A stretch of DNA of 64,000 nucleotides from Nansenia antarctica (Eukaryota; Chordata; Actinopteri; Argentiniformes; Microstomatidae), in assembly GCA_963989245.1 (NCBI GenBank), contig OZ022342.1, positions 55,295,370 to 55,359,369 on the forward strand, in the 5' to 3' direction. The position numbers and the translations under genes are program-made. The notes beneath the pieces are model-generated. The model was not told where the DNA came from, searched no databases, and saw only the letters and a list, made by a program, of their open reading frames with translations. Shown one piece after another: positions 33,888-45,200 of this stretch (position 1 is the first letter of the stretch; every line of letters begins with the position of its first letter).

Positions 33888-33908
33888 TAACCCTAACCCT
33901 AACCCTAA
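33888..33908. repeat. short interstitial telomere-like repeat
   Basis: TAACCC repeated a little over three times, about 290 bp upstream of the rab11fip1 start codon. Confidence 0.8.
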
Positions 33909-35093
33909 GTATCAAACGTTAGGCCTACAGCTAGGTTATTATTGCAATTGTAGTAGCCATTTTTAGAGTTACAATTAGTTAAATCACTATTTAAAAAGGG
34001 CACTGATGCACCGGTTCAAGCAGGAAGGATTGTACTCAGGCAATTAAGAAGTCCAGTACTAGGCTAAGATTCACATTTCAGTCCAGATTTAATATTTTGT
34101 AGCTATCTAAGGTTAACATACTATTCATTGTCTACAGTTTCTCCATTGCTCTGATAAAAAACCATGTGCATAGCCTACTTGACACTGACACACCTGCCTC
34201 CTACATCCTGTCAATCTAGCCCAAATCTACCCATGTCTGGTACAGTGCCCGGTTCACAAAAACAACAAAAACACAAATGGGGAAAAATAATATGTAAAAA
34301 ATGATAGACTCAAACCAAAAAATGTCTCATACAGTAATAGTTTGCTTTAATCTTAGTTAAACAGCCGAGGCCTACCTACAACCAGCATTTTTGGAAATAT
34401 AGAAAAAGACTGAGCCTGAAGAAAAAACCCTTGGACTCAAAGAGAAAGCAGGTCTACGGCATGTGAGGCTTTGCCTGTCCACAGAGTGTGGCCACCCTTT
34501 GCCTGATACCTGACAAGACTGTAACAATTCATATCTCAGGCAAAATGGGGTCTCAGGCTGGGGTCACATAAAGTTTTAGCACCATCTCCAGTGGAGGTTG
34601 TGGAGGCCAGCCCATGAATGCAATCATTGTGCCAAAACACTTATCATTAGAGAGCACTGAGCATCCATCCGTGCACAGCCACTACCTTTTCCCCCAACAA
34701 TCTCCCCATCTTTATTTACGAGATAATTGCTCTATTTACAAAGCTATTTACAAGGTGATTGCCTTCCCAGTTAGGAATATCTGCAGATATTCAAATGACC
34801 TGATACATTTAGATTGGGTTTGCTGCTCTGGTTTCTAGAATATGGACATCACAGCATCACAGCGGTGTGATCAGGTGAAAGACTACCGTATGCTGGCATC
34901 TAGTAGGGAATAAAGGTGACTAAAGAGTTTGCGGTTTTTAGAGAGTATAGGCCTACTGTATCTTTATGGTTGAATGAAAAAAACTAAGAGAGTGAATACA
35001 TCATGAGCTAAAGGTGACACTTCTGCTTCAAATATGTTTCAATTTGATCCTCTAAAAAAGCTTGAATTGCCTCCTGATGCAACACTATAGATA
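33909..35093. other. intergenic, nothing recognised
   Basis: AT-rich, no supported features. Confidence 0.5.
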
Positions 35094-35558
35094 CAGTGCC
35101 TTCCATAAGTATTGAAAAGAGGAATCATTTAGTATTCCTTTAGCTCTATACTCCAACAGTTCGGATTTTAAATCAAATAATTATATTTAATATTATTTTC
35201 TTTTTTTCTGATTGGTTTCTCCTTTTAGAATGGCACCAAAAGCATAAGACAATTTGCTTGGAAGGTGTTTCTGGTTAGTCAGGTGTGTTCCGCACATCAT
35301 TTGTGCAGGTATATTGGTGTCTGCCTGGTGGAGTGGAGAGGAAAACAACTACCCATACACCGAAGAAGAAGAAGAAGAAGAAGAAGAAGGTGTCTGCCAA
35401 GGACCAAAGAGATGTTGATGAATGTCAAGGAAGGCATTACGAGGCTGAAATATTAGACAAATCAATCAGAAACATAACACAAAACCATAGACTTAAAAAA
35501 TCAACAGTTTGTAAAACAACAAAATATTTCCTCTTTCCAATACTTATGGATGGCACTG
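35094..35558 (+). mobile_element. mariner-type non-autonomous element
   Basis: Inverted ends CAGTGCCTTCCATAAGTATT and AATACTTATGGATGGCACTG (one mismatch), both flanked by TA. It keeps a piece of the transposase N-terminus, PRTKEMLMNVKEGITRLKY (about 35400-35456), and a (GAA)n run near 35362. A related copy starts near 48990. Confidence 0.8.
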
Positions 35559-36566
35559 TATATCCATACATTTGTAGAAGTGTTACTAAATCAAATTATG
35601 TTTGCACTGCAAGCATTCATTTGTGCATTATGACTATTGTGTGAAACAATTATAAAGTTTCAGTTCTCTTCCACAATAAAAATACATATGGAAATCAGCT
35701 GTTTTGTTGTTTTTCATTTATTGTCATTGAGGACCAGAAACATATACTATCAACATATTTTATATAGATGATTTTTTATAAAATCTTGTCCTGCGGACAA
35801 GCAAATTAAAATGGAAATTAACATGGAAATAAAATGACTTGGCAACACTAACCTGTTGACCACATTTGTTAGATTTATTATTTCATAAATGTGTGAGCTG
35901 TGCTATATCTACGTTTGGAGAGGTATTATTGTAACACGCAGACAAAACAAAAACTAGTTAGTAAATAATTATGCAAAGCTAACCTTACTCAGAGGCTACT
36001 GGCATCATAGCAAATCCAACACATTTCCTGTCTACCAACAATACTTTCTCTCAAGTACCACCAGTATTTTCTTGACAAAAAGGGTGTAGACTGTACGATC
36101 ACTCTGGTTATTGGCACTTTCTGGTCTAATAAATATCCGTCCACCTTCTACATTTACCCTCAGTTCTCCTTTACATGGTTCTTGTACAAATTATGCCTCA
36201 CCTCCGCACCTCACCACGTCAATAATCACTCATTATCATTATCACTCATCATATAACATTTTCACATGACAGCCCAAGGCATAAACCACATCTTTAGCAT
36301 GGTAAACAGATCATTAAATGATGTCTTATCACACTTTTACACACTTATCACACACTTTGGTAGCAGTATAGCTAAGGCAGAATATGTGTAGAGGCTGCCC
36401 CCTACTGCACAAAAAGAGGAACAACACATTAGTATCACTAAAATCTAGTAAGTAGTCCTATAGCATAAAAAGTGGGCTATTGGTCATAGTATGTATGGTT
36501 CCTCAGAGGATCCAAAATGGTGGCTGTGTTTCATGTCTGATGTTGGTTCCTTGTGAGTTGTTTGGT
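35559..36566. other. intergenic and presumed pdlim2 3' UTR
   Basis: No coding signal seen. The part next to 36566 should be the 3' UTR of the pdlim2-like gene. Confidence 0.4.
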
Positions 36567-38844
36567 TTATTCATTCCTCTGGTACCTCTGACGAGCATGT
36601 TTCCCACAGAAGAGCTCCTCCCCCACCCAGAAGTGACCTCTCTTCAGCAGGGTCAGGCCACAGTCCTTGCAGGTGTAACAGTCCTGGTGCCGGTAGTGTC
36701 CTTCTCTGATCCTGACCGCTTGAGTCCTTCAGACAGAGGGAGGCCATTACCATCACAGTCAAATAGGCATAGGGTGTTGAGGCTCAGAACTCAAAACTGC
36801 ATGTGGGCTACTTTGACACCAACACTGTAATGGCATTAGCTAGAATTCAAAAGTAAACACGCTAGATACATTTCTGACACAACAATAATTGATTAGTTGC
36901 CTACAGTATATCACAACACTAAAATGAAAGTAAACATTGTACTGTTTGTCAGTGGTTGTGAAGGGAAAAGGCTGAAAGGCTATAGCAGACATACAGTATG
37001 TACTGTATGTTCTTACACAATAGGAGTACCACAGCTTTCACATGTGTGGAACTTCTGCAGCATTCTATACAGGGGTGGGTTGCTAGGTGAGGCTGTTGAA
37101 GGCTTCTCTGGGATCCGCAGCATTGACTCTGGCATACACAGACAGACCACAGACAATGAGAATCAATCACCTGCCTACATTTTTGTCACTTGCTCGTTCC
37201 CTCTCTGTTCTTAAAGGTAATCTCTCAATAAGAATGGAGACTATAATGTAGGAGGAGGGACAAAAACATGTGGCACATCAACTTTTAAAGGAGGTTGTAT
37301 TTAGAGGTATGTCAATTGATGTAGATGTGCTGAAGTTACAATCTCACTTCTAGACTCTGCCTCCAGAACCTCCTCTAGCAGATGGAAGGTATTGGACTGG
37401 CGAGGGACTGTGGGTGTCTCTCTTCTCCCCTGGATACTCTGGTAGACCTCAGAGTCCAGGAGTGGATATTTCTGTCTGGGTATATCAAAGCTGACACTAA
37501 GGGGAGAGAGGAGAGAACATATGCAATTATGCATGCATCATGACTGCCTGCTGTTAAAAACCTGCACTATATTTAAAAAATCCAAAATGTACTGTATTAT
37601 TGGACGTACACTATCCTTGCAATATTCTGAAAAGAATTGAGTCCACAAGAGTTGCTGTTGAGTTTCTCTCAATGCCACCTGATGCTGTTTGAGAAGTTAT
37701 AGCCACAAGAGGGCAGCAAACTATTTCAATTTGTAGACCTCGCTCACAGTGCATTACATTATGTCAATGATCTTGATAGCATGATTGAGTACCGTACCTC
37801 TTGGTGTTGTTGGGGATACACCACTGAGTCTTCCTGACTGCAGACTTCATGGGGGGCTGAACTTTCTGTGACGGGGCAGTGTCGGAATATTGGTATTTTC
37901 TGTCGTTTTCTGTTCTCAGAATTTTGTAATTTCCTCCTTGATTGGCCTCAAACCCTCTTGACACAGTAATCTAAAGGCATTATAAAAAAACGAATAAACT
38001 GTCTATTAGTGGGACATTTTGTTATCAATATCATCATAGTCATATATTCAACAAAAATAAAATTAATATATTTTCAATAATCTCTGTAAACAAACAATAA
38101 AAGAATGAACCTGTTCCCGACTGGTTGGCTCCTGTGGTGGTCCAATGCATTTGGACTGTCCAAAGAAAGCTGACCGAGGTCTGTCATGAAGGGACAGAAA
38201 GAGGGGAATAAAAAACTAAACATCTTGCCTGTCTGAAGATGTTTATTTGATGTGTATATGAATAACATGTTTTGAACCCCTGAGTGCCTACCTGTCTATG
38301 AGCAGTCTGAGCTGTGGCCTGGAGCCCTTGATGTTGTTCTGAGCCTGTACATGCAGCATCCCTGCAGTACTCTGTCCATTGATTTCCACTATGACATCAC
38401 CCACTCGCAAGTTAGCCTGCTCAGCCTTGCTTGACCCATGCACCTGCAGTCATATGAAGAATGATTAATGCTGTGTGGTGTGATATAGTATGTCTGTAGT
38501 TGTAGTGTGAGAGGTTGTAATGTGTTTCATGCTATTGTAACCAGATTGAGATGGTAAACTCACTCCTCAAGTTCAAATACCCCCACCCGCCCTGTCGAAT
38601 TGTTAACTTTTCGATAGCATAGCTGCTTTACGTCAGGTATTAGAGGAGACGATCACATGTGCTGGCATGTCAGAGGTCGCAAGTTCGAGGCTCGGTCGGA
38701 GCAATTGCAGGGCTACAGTTTGCAACAACTTGATGTCTGTTTCACTACCTTGGAGATGGTCAAAACCCTCCGGAAGTCCCTTCCCCCAGAGATACGGAAG
38801 CCCCATGGTGAAGGTCCAGTCAGGGTCACCACCACTGATGTCAT
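36567..38844 (-). CDS. pdlim2: PDZ and LIM domain protein 2-like
   Basis: PDLIM proteins bind alpha-actinin or filamin through an N-terminal PDZ domain and bring partners to actin structures through a LIM domain; mammalian PDLIM2 also promotes NF-kB and STAT degradation in the nucleus. Exons, minus strand: 38844-38749, 38443-38292, 38180-38111, 37970-37798, 37496-37348, 37128-37017, 36726-36567 (stop TAA). All junctions are GT/AG and phases add up to 304 codons (303 aa; human PDLIM2 is about 350). PDZ, residues 1-84: PSPWGFRISGGRDF, ANLRVGDVIVEINGQSTAGM. The middle has LLDSEVYQSIQGRRE and NTFHLLEEVLEAE, specific to PDLIM2. LIM, about 240-297: HTCESCG, HYRHQDCYTCKDCG, GEELFCGKH carry the zinc ligands. 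The donor after exon 3 (GTTCAT) is weak. Confidence 0.88.
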
Positions 38845-39871
38845 CAGGACCACTGGCAGCTGGAGACATAGAGAGGGACCTGACTGAGACAAAGCCAGAG
38901 ATAGAGAGCAAGAAGAGTGAAAGTCAATGGATTGTGCAGTAGGGAGAACCTATATTTTAGAATATCAAAAAGCATAATTGAAGATCATTATAGACTCTAC
39001 ATTGGCCCAAAAAAAATGTAGAGCTCTAATTATTGAAGATAACTACTAACAACTATTGGTTCAATCAAGAAAGCTGAGTAAGTCAATTTAGTATTGCTTA
39101 CCTGAAGAGACTATCATATCCTACTTGTGAGGGTGTAAGTGTGTGTAGTGACAGCAAAGCCAAGGTTTACAGAAGCTGAGACCCATGCACTGGAGAGATA
39201 GGGAACCTCCACCCAAGAACATCTGTACACCATGTTCTCAAAAGATTGTATCTTTCTCACATTGAGACTGTATGTAGCCTTTGTATAGCCTGCATTTAAC
39301 CCTAATGAAGTGGTGTCCTATGATAAAATGTTTATATTATCAACTGTTAACATGCTAAATAACATGCTGTTATTTACTCACATTATTGTGTCTATTTTCT
39401 AGTTCCTGCACAAACCTTGTGTATCCTATTTCTAGAGATAGGCCTATGTTGCTGTACCACATAAAGAAACTGTCCATTTACAACGACCATATATAATATG
39501 AATAGATGATGTCACAACATTCTAACATGGAAGCTGTTTCCTCTCACCTGATCTGCTCTGCTGTGCCCAGGAAAGCTTCAGGCTGAAGACAGATATAGAT
39601 GACGGTATCCAAGCCCTGACTTGGGAGACTACCTTGAGCCAATTAGTGATGTGACGCACAAGTCTACTGCCAAAGCATTGTATCTGATCCACGCGGCCCA
39701 TGTAGACTAACTGTTGGAGGCCAGGCAAGCTATAGTATAGAATCTCTTCTCACATGTTTAACATGTATTTAATATGCTCGATGCATGCTCTTAGCATGCC
39801 TTATAGAGTATGACCAAACATGTATCTCAGAATACATCTCTACATAATCTCACACCGTTTTGGGGGATTTG
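38845..39871. other. intergenic, nothing recognised
   Basis: Upstream of pdlim2 and downstream of neurl3. No coding or repeat signal I can support. Confidence 0.45.
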
Positions 39872-39877
39872 TTTATT
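39872..39877 (-). terminator. candidate poly(A) signal of neurl3
   Basis: AATAAA on the minus strand about 205 nt after the neurl3 stop codon. Confidence 0.5.
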
Positions 39878-40079
39878 GATCAGTGAAATAAGAAACAAAC
39901 ACATACAGTAGACAGGCTTATAATACAGTATAATACAGTTATTGATGGACAATAGTCCTGTACAGTTGTTAGTTTACAATTCAAAAGAAGGACATATATG
40001 CTAATTAACATGTTTTTTAAATATATATTATAGGTTTTGTTTGTATTCTTCTCTGTCCCTGACTGTTGCACATTATCAG

Positions 40080-42327
40080 TCATTTCGATGGGGTTTCGTC
40101 TTCTGAGCTGTTTCTGATTCGTCGGCGACATAGCGGGCAACTTCCAAACTCGGTGCAGATACGCTCGGAGCAGGGAGCGCACACACAGCGATGACCACAG
40201 GGGAAGTCCACACAAGCGCGCGCAGACAGACACACCACACATTCCTCACCCGAGTCTTGGTCTAGAAAATAATGTATTAAACATGCTCACTTTTTGGTTA
40301 TTAAGTCCAGAAAGTAGTCAATAAAACAAATTATCCAGTAACATAGTAACATGCTTATTATATGGTGGTTGTAGGCCTATCGCCTATGTATGTTATATTA
40401 TGGTTTCAAGAATTAGACACAGATTTTCGAAAAAGCCCACGTTCTATTTAAGTGTTTTTGTCATCCTTCATCAACTTTAGTACAAGTAAATGCGTTCAGT
40501 GTAAACACCAAACTGATTGACTAAAGACCTACAGTATATGCATATGCAGTGGGCCTATACTAACCTGCGGGTCTGTCTGGCTGTGTGGTGTTATTATGAG
40601 GGGCATGGAGCCTGTATTTCTGAGGGCTGCAACACGGCCTACCCCCCCTCACACACATACAGCTGTCACCTTCACCCGCTGCTGGAGGAGGCGGCACAGG
40701 ACAGGACCTCTGCCGCTTAAAAAGAAATCTCTTCTTCTCTGACCCTGGGATCATGTGAGAATGATATATTTATTGGGTTGTGAGATAATCTTGCACAAAA
40801 TTTAGGGTTTTACTGCTTTCACCAATAAACAAAAAAACAAACAAATATATACTGTATATTTCGTACCCAGCAGGAACACAGCTCGCGTCTGCCCATAGAT
40901 ATCTAACATTGCCCAGAGTGGTTGTGTCACATCTACGCCTTTCAGGACTTTTTGGTGCCTCACACCATCGGCCCCCTCATACACCATAATCCCCCGACAG
41001 GGCATCCAAAACCGGAGCTCATTCCCGGGCATGGTGTGGTTGCGGGGCAAATCAGTTGCCCAGTACCCCGGGGTGGTGGTGAGGTCAGGGATGGCCATGG
41101 CAGCGGGGAAGAGAGGACCAAATGATGAGGGGGGTATGGAGGTGAAGCCCAGTCGCAGGGCTCCCACCCAGTGCTGGTCACAGCGCTCCACGCGTAGATG
41201 GATCTTCTCCCGGACCCTGATAGGACGACTGGTGAAGACCAGGCCATTCTTGAAGGTCTCCCTGTCCCGCTCCACATACCTGGCTCCCTGACTCAGAGAC
41301 ACCTTGGCGCCCAAGGTCCCTATATGGAAGGACAGGGGCCCCAAACAGTGGTTTCCACATTTGTGGGGTGGAGTGGACTCTAAAGGCAAGGCGAGAGAAT
41401 ACATTTGTGTTTAGACGCTTGGTGGTTTATAATGTATTTATCTGACAAAGGCTGGCGATTTTACCCTTTAGGAGAGGAGTTACACTGCGGTAATGCTCGA
41501 TCAGATCGCGATGATGATGCCTCAGTTTGATGCCTTTGTTATAAAAAGCTTTATGGTTTATATATGCCATTTAGCTGACGCTTTTATCCACAGCGATTTA
41601 AATTGCAGAGTGCATTTTTCAGTATATATGGTCTCAGTGGGAATCAAACCCACAACCTAAGCGTTGTTAGTGCCATGGTCCACCGACTGAGCCATAGAGG
41701 ACCATCATCATGGTTTGATAACCATTTTAAAGTCCTACCATAAAATAATACTTTACTATAGTGCAGCTGTTTTCAATGTCAATTACAATATAATAATATA
41801 AGTTACTGGTTTACGACCAGTCCTCCTCAAGGACTGTTTACTATATTCATTCAGAAACTGAAAGCACTGATTACTTTTTATTCTGATAAACACAAACTAA
41901 GTATAACACTTTGGTTACGACCCTCCTCAAGGACTTTTTACTATTCATACAGAAGCTGAAAACATTGAATTATTATCCTGATACAACACAAACTATAACC
42001 CTATATTACATACTGTAAGGATGCAAATATATAGCTACGGTATTACCATCTGTAAAGCACAACTGGAGGATTGGTGATTTTATTAAGGCGAATCAAATAA
42101 AATGTTAAAAAATGTGAATGTAAATGTTATTTGTCACTTATATTGCATACAGTTGGAATTGACAAAGTGAAATGTTTTGAGATTATTTTTAAATTGTAAA
42201 ACGAGCAACAGTATTGTGTTACTGAAAAAATGCTCACATTCATTACACATCTGTGAATACTGAGTATATTCAATATTTGTAAAATATTTGTTATGTCCCT
42301 GTCACCATTGAATGTGTGCATCTATAC

Positions 42328-42409
<82 letters not shown>

Positions 42410-42602
42410 TATAATACATAGTAAAATAATGATGATAATAAAATGTTGTATCCTCCTTACCAATGTTGTGACTGATTTCCATCCTTGTCAGATTTGCCTC
42501 TCTTGAAGTGTCTTGCATCTCTAGTAGAGTTGCTTGATAGAATGCCACCAGTCTGTTATAACATTCTGGAGCTGGAGGAGTGTCATCAAAACACTCATAC
42601 AT
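40080..42602 (-). CDS. neurl3: neuralized-like E3 ubiquitin ligase (NHR plus RING), NEURL3-like
   Basis: NEURL3 (LINCR) couples a neuralized homology repeat, which recognises substrate or membrane, to a C3HC4 RING that recruits E2 enzymes. Exons, minus strand: 42602-42461, 41379-40867, 40744-40565, 40261-40080 (stop TGA). Phase 1 at every junction; 339 codons. NHR, residues about 50-215: CLGPLSFHIGTLGAKVSLS, NGLVFTSRPIRVREKIHLRV, LRLGFTSIPP, LWAMLDIYGQTRAVFLL. RING, about 285-323: CVVCLSARACVDFPCGHRCV, then CSERI and CPLC. Exon 1 (47 residues, ATG at 42602) is the least certain: it rests on a good donor (GTAAGG) and matching phase, not on homology, and its ATG abuts a GT repeat. Exons 2-4 are firm. 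Confidence 0.85.
41575..41702 (+). repeat. fish dispersed repeat (LINE tail plus tRNA-like head)
   Basis: CATTTAGCTGACGCTTTTAT is the reverse of the common L2/SINE tail, and GGAATCAAACCCACAACC with CCGACTGAGCCA resembles a tRNA-derived head read in reverse. In intron 1 of neurl3. Confidence 0.6.
42331..42407. repeat. (GT)n microsatellite
   Basis: About 38 GT units in intron 1 of neurl3, 54 bp past the exon 1 donor. Confidence 0.95.
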
Positions 42603-42627
42603 ACACACACACACACACACACACACC
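42602..42627. repeat. (AC)n microsatellite next to the neurl3 start
   Basis: A short AC run touching the candidate start codon of neurl3 exon 1. Confidence 0.9.
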
Positions 42628-43130
42628 CCCCACCCCACTGTGAAACTGGATTTCACTTTCTACAATCCTTAGTACTATTAGTGCAGTACAATATACAGTA
42701 TACAAATCAGTATACAACAACCATTCTACAGATTCTTCTTATGCCTTACAAGTATAACTTCTAATGTTTGTGTAAGGAAATCTATTCATTGTACTGTTTG
42801 CCGTTCAGTGAAGTTATCAGTTCTTTCTTACGCATTGTCCAGTCAGTAGGAGACAAAGAACCAGGGAAAATACATGTGTTGCATTGTTAACTGGTGGTGA
42901 TTAAGACAAAACCAATAGGTGGAGTTGACTGATAATTCAGCCTTTACATTCAGTGCATCAGCATTCAAACATAATCACTGAATGAAACCGGTCAGAAACA
43001 CAGGGCCAGATACAGCTACTCTAACAGTGAACCGGCTCACTTCGTACCCTGACTCCAGATACAGACATAATTCTCATCCAGGTAAATTGTATATGTTGAT
43101 CTTTGTGTGCTGAGAGACCATGTGTTCTCA

Positions 43131-45097
43131 ATGAATCTTAACAGTTCTGGGTTTTGCTGCCACAGTAGCTGTCTGGACCACTTCTATTTGGACGACACTG
43201 CGCTGATGCACCAGTCTCCAGCACAAACAAACCACTACAAGCTCAGCCCTGGTGGAACACGCGTTAGTCAGGTCCATAACAGACCAGCCTTTGACTTCAG
43301 AGGACCCCAGTGCTGCTCAGACGTCATGTCCAGTGCCTTCTTCTCTGAATATCACAGCTTTGGAGCTACCACGTCCCCATACCAACACCAGGACTGTGCT
43401 TCGTCCCCGTGTAGCCCCCAGCTGCCCGCTGCCCCCTCCATGCCCAGTATAGAGGTACCATCTCAGGGGTACAGCCTGGACCTCAGGGCACAGACTAGAG
43501 AAAGGTACACTGAAAAAGGGCAGAGAAAAATCAAAGGTAAGCATATGAAATGGATCACTTTTTTATTTCCATTCTTCTGTATGCTTTTTATACTGGTCCA
43601 TTTTGAGAATTCTGTATTGCTGTAAGTGTAATTTCATTTGTTGTATAATTACAGTATGCCATTCATGAATCAGTGATATTGTTGATATTCATTCGAGCTG
43701 TGAAATGCTAGTATGGGGTTTGTCTGTTCTCTAGCCCAAGACCAGGGTAACGCCAACTGCAAAGCTAAACACACCAGACCGACTTTCAGTGGCTATCAGA
43801 TCTTTATCCTGGAGAAGACCTTTGAGGAAAATAAGTACCTGTCATCGGTTGAGAGAGACAAGCTGGCGTACACACTGGGCATGTCACAAGGCCAGGTGAA
43901 GGTATGTACGCATGAGACAATCCAGTGCCTACGTGATGGACACCAGCCTTTTAATTTTCGTTAATTATTTGAGTTGTGCTTATTGCTGGCATGGTTAGAA
44001 ATGTGTCAACATGAACAAACCTTCACCATTCTCTTTCTCTTTCATATTTACTCACACAGTCACATGCACATCATGTAAATGCTAGTTGCAGTATATCAAA
44101 CAATCAGACTTTGCTCACTTTTTTCCACTCACTAGCACATGCAGATTGAGCCCAGAGTGTTCTATTACAGAGTGTACGTAGTCAGACTTCAAGATTGGGG
44201 TCAAGATCAACCATAAAACATAATTAAAGAAATATGATGTGGGTTGTTAAATCTTTTGATTTAATGTAAATTCAGACAGCTTCACTTATAGTAAGTGTTT
44301 GCTGCATGAGACACACTGGATTGTGTATTCACTATAGGTTATTCCTGTTAAAGACAACAAACTTGCTGCCCATATGAATAGATAGAAAGCAAGAGGGGGA
44401 CTGAGCAAGGTCATTAGATGTGTTGCCTCCGGTATTTTCCACTGCTTGTTATCTTAAAACTGAGGACCGGTATTCAGCTCATTGGAGATCCTTCCTACTT
44501 TGCTGTATGTTGTATCTCTCCCTTGTGCACACATTGTATACAATCATGGAAAGATACTGATGATCTGATCCGATCTTTAGACTTTGCACATGACAGCTGA
44601 ATCCAGTCATTCCTAAAACTAAATATAATTAATTGAAGTCCAAAAATGTATGTACCAATTACCGATTGCCCCTTTAAATGTCACACTAAACACACTAAAC
44701 ATGCATGCAAACGTAATCCTTGCTTTATCCATTGTTCTGGTTGTGGATGTGGTTCCAAAGCTAATGTAGATTTAACTTGTTACATGATCTAGACATTTTT
44801 GCCAGACCAGTGATCAGTTCAGTGGTATCACAGACACAAACTCCGGAACACTATAGCACACAAACATACAATGTTATCCTGCAGGTGTGGTTCCAGAACA
44901 GACGGACCAAGTGGAGAAAGAGGAGTGGAGTATCAAAGACTGTTTCTAACAAGGGAGGCCGTCGGGAGCAGAGTGGGGCAGCCTGTAGTAACCTTGCAGA
45001 GATTGGAAATTATGACAGACCACTGGACCCTAACCACCTGTTGCTGGCCAAACACTCCAATGACTACTTGTGTTATGGACACCAGCCTTTTAATTAG
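43131..45097 (+). CDS. nkx6.3: NK6-class homeobox transcription factor, nkx6.3-like
   Basis: NKX6 factors are homeodomain repressors; NKX6-3 acts in gastric and hindbrain development. Exons: 43131-43536, 43735-43901, 44885-45097 (stop TAG). GT/AG and phases agree, giving 261 residues (human NKX6-3: 265). The start is the first in-frame ATG (MNLNSSG); the upstream GTG at 43107 is not a normal start. The homeodomain, about 145-205, reads KHTRPTFSGYQIFILEKTFE, then SVERDKLAYTLGM, then VKVWFQNRRTKWRKR, split by an intron just before WFQNRR, as in NK6 genes. The C-terminus has YDRPLDPNHLLLAKH, echoing the acidic YNKPLDP tail of NKX6 proteins. The homeodomain differs more from other NKX6 proteins than usual, so orthology to nkx6.3 rests partly on the gpat4 neighbour. 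Confidence 0.87.
43936..44110 (+). repeat. intronic partial copy of the nkx6.3 terminal exon and 3' UTR
   Basis: GATGGACACCAGCCTTTTAATT here matches TATGGACACCAGCCTTTTAATT over the stop codon (about 45076-45097). Similarity continues through AGAAATGTG, CAACATgAACAAACC, TCACCATTC, TTTACTCACACAG and GCACATCATG, as in the 3' UTR at 45120-45440, with indels. Confidence 0.8.
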
Positions 45098-45194
45098 TCT
45101 ATAGTTTCACACTCCCCTTGCTTGGTAATTTCTATGAAGGCTTGTCAATTTAGTGAATTGTGTTTATTGGTACATGGCTAGAAATGTTTTGAAC

Positions 45195-45200
45195 AATAAA
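45195..45200 (+). terminator. candidate poly(A) signal of nkx6.3
   Basis: AATAAA about 100 nt after the stop. A second AATAAA lies near 45680. Confidence 0.5.

Noticed and set aside
38633..38911. 92-residue minus-strand ORF as a separate gene
   Set aside because: A different frame across the first pdlim2 exon; the PWGFRISGGRDF frame with its donor is the real one.
43107..43130. GTG at 43107 as the nkx6.3 start
   Set aside because: Vertebrate mRNAs rarely start at GTG; the in-frame ATG at 43131 gives a protein close in length to NKX6-3.
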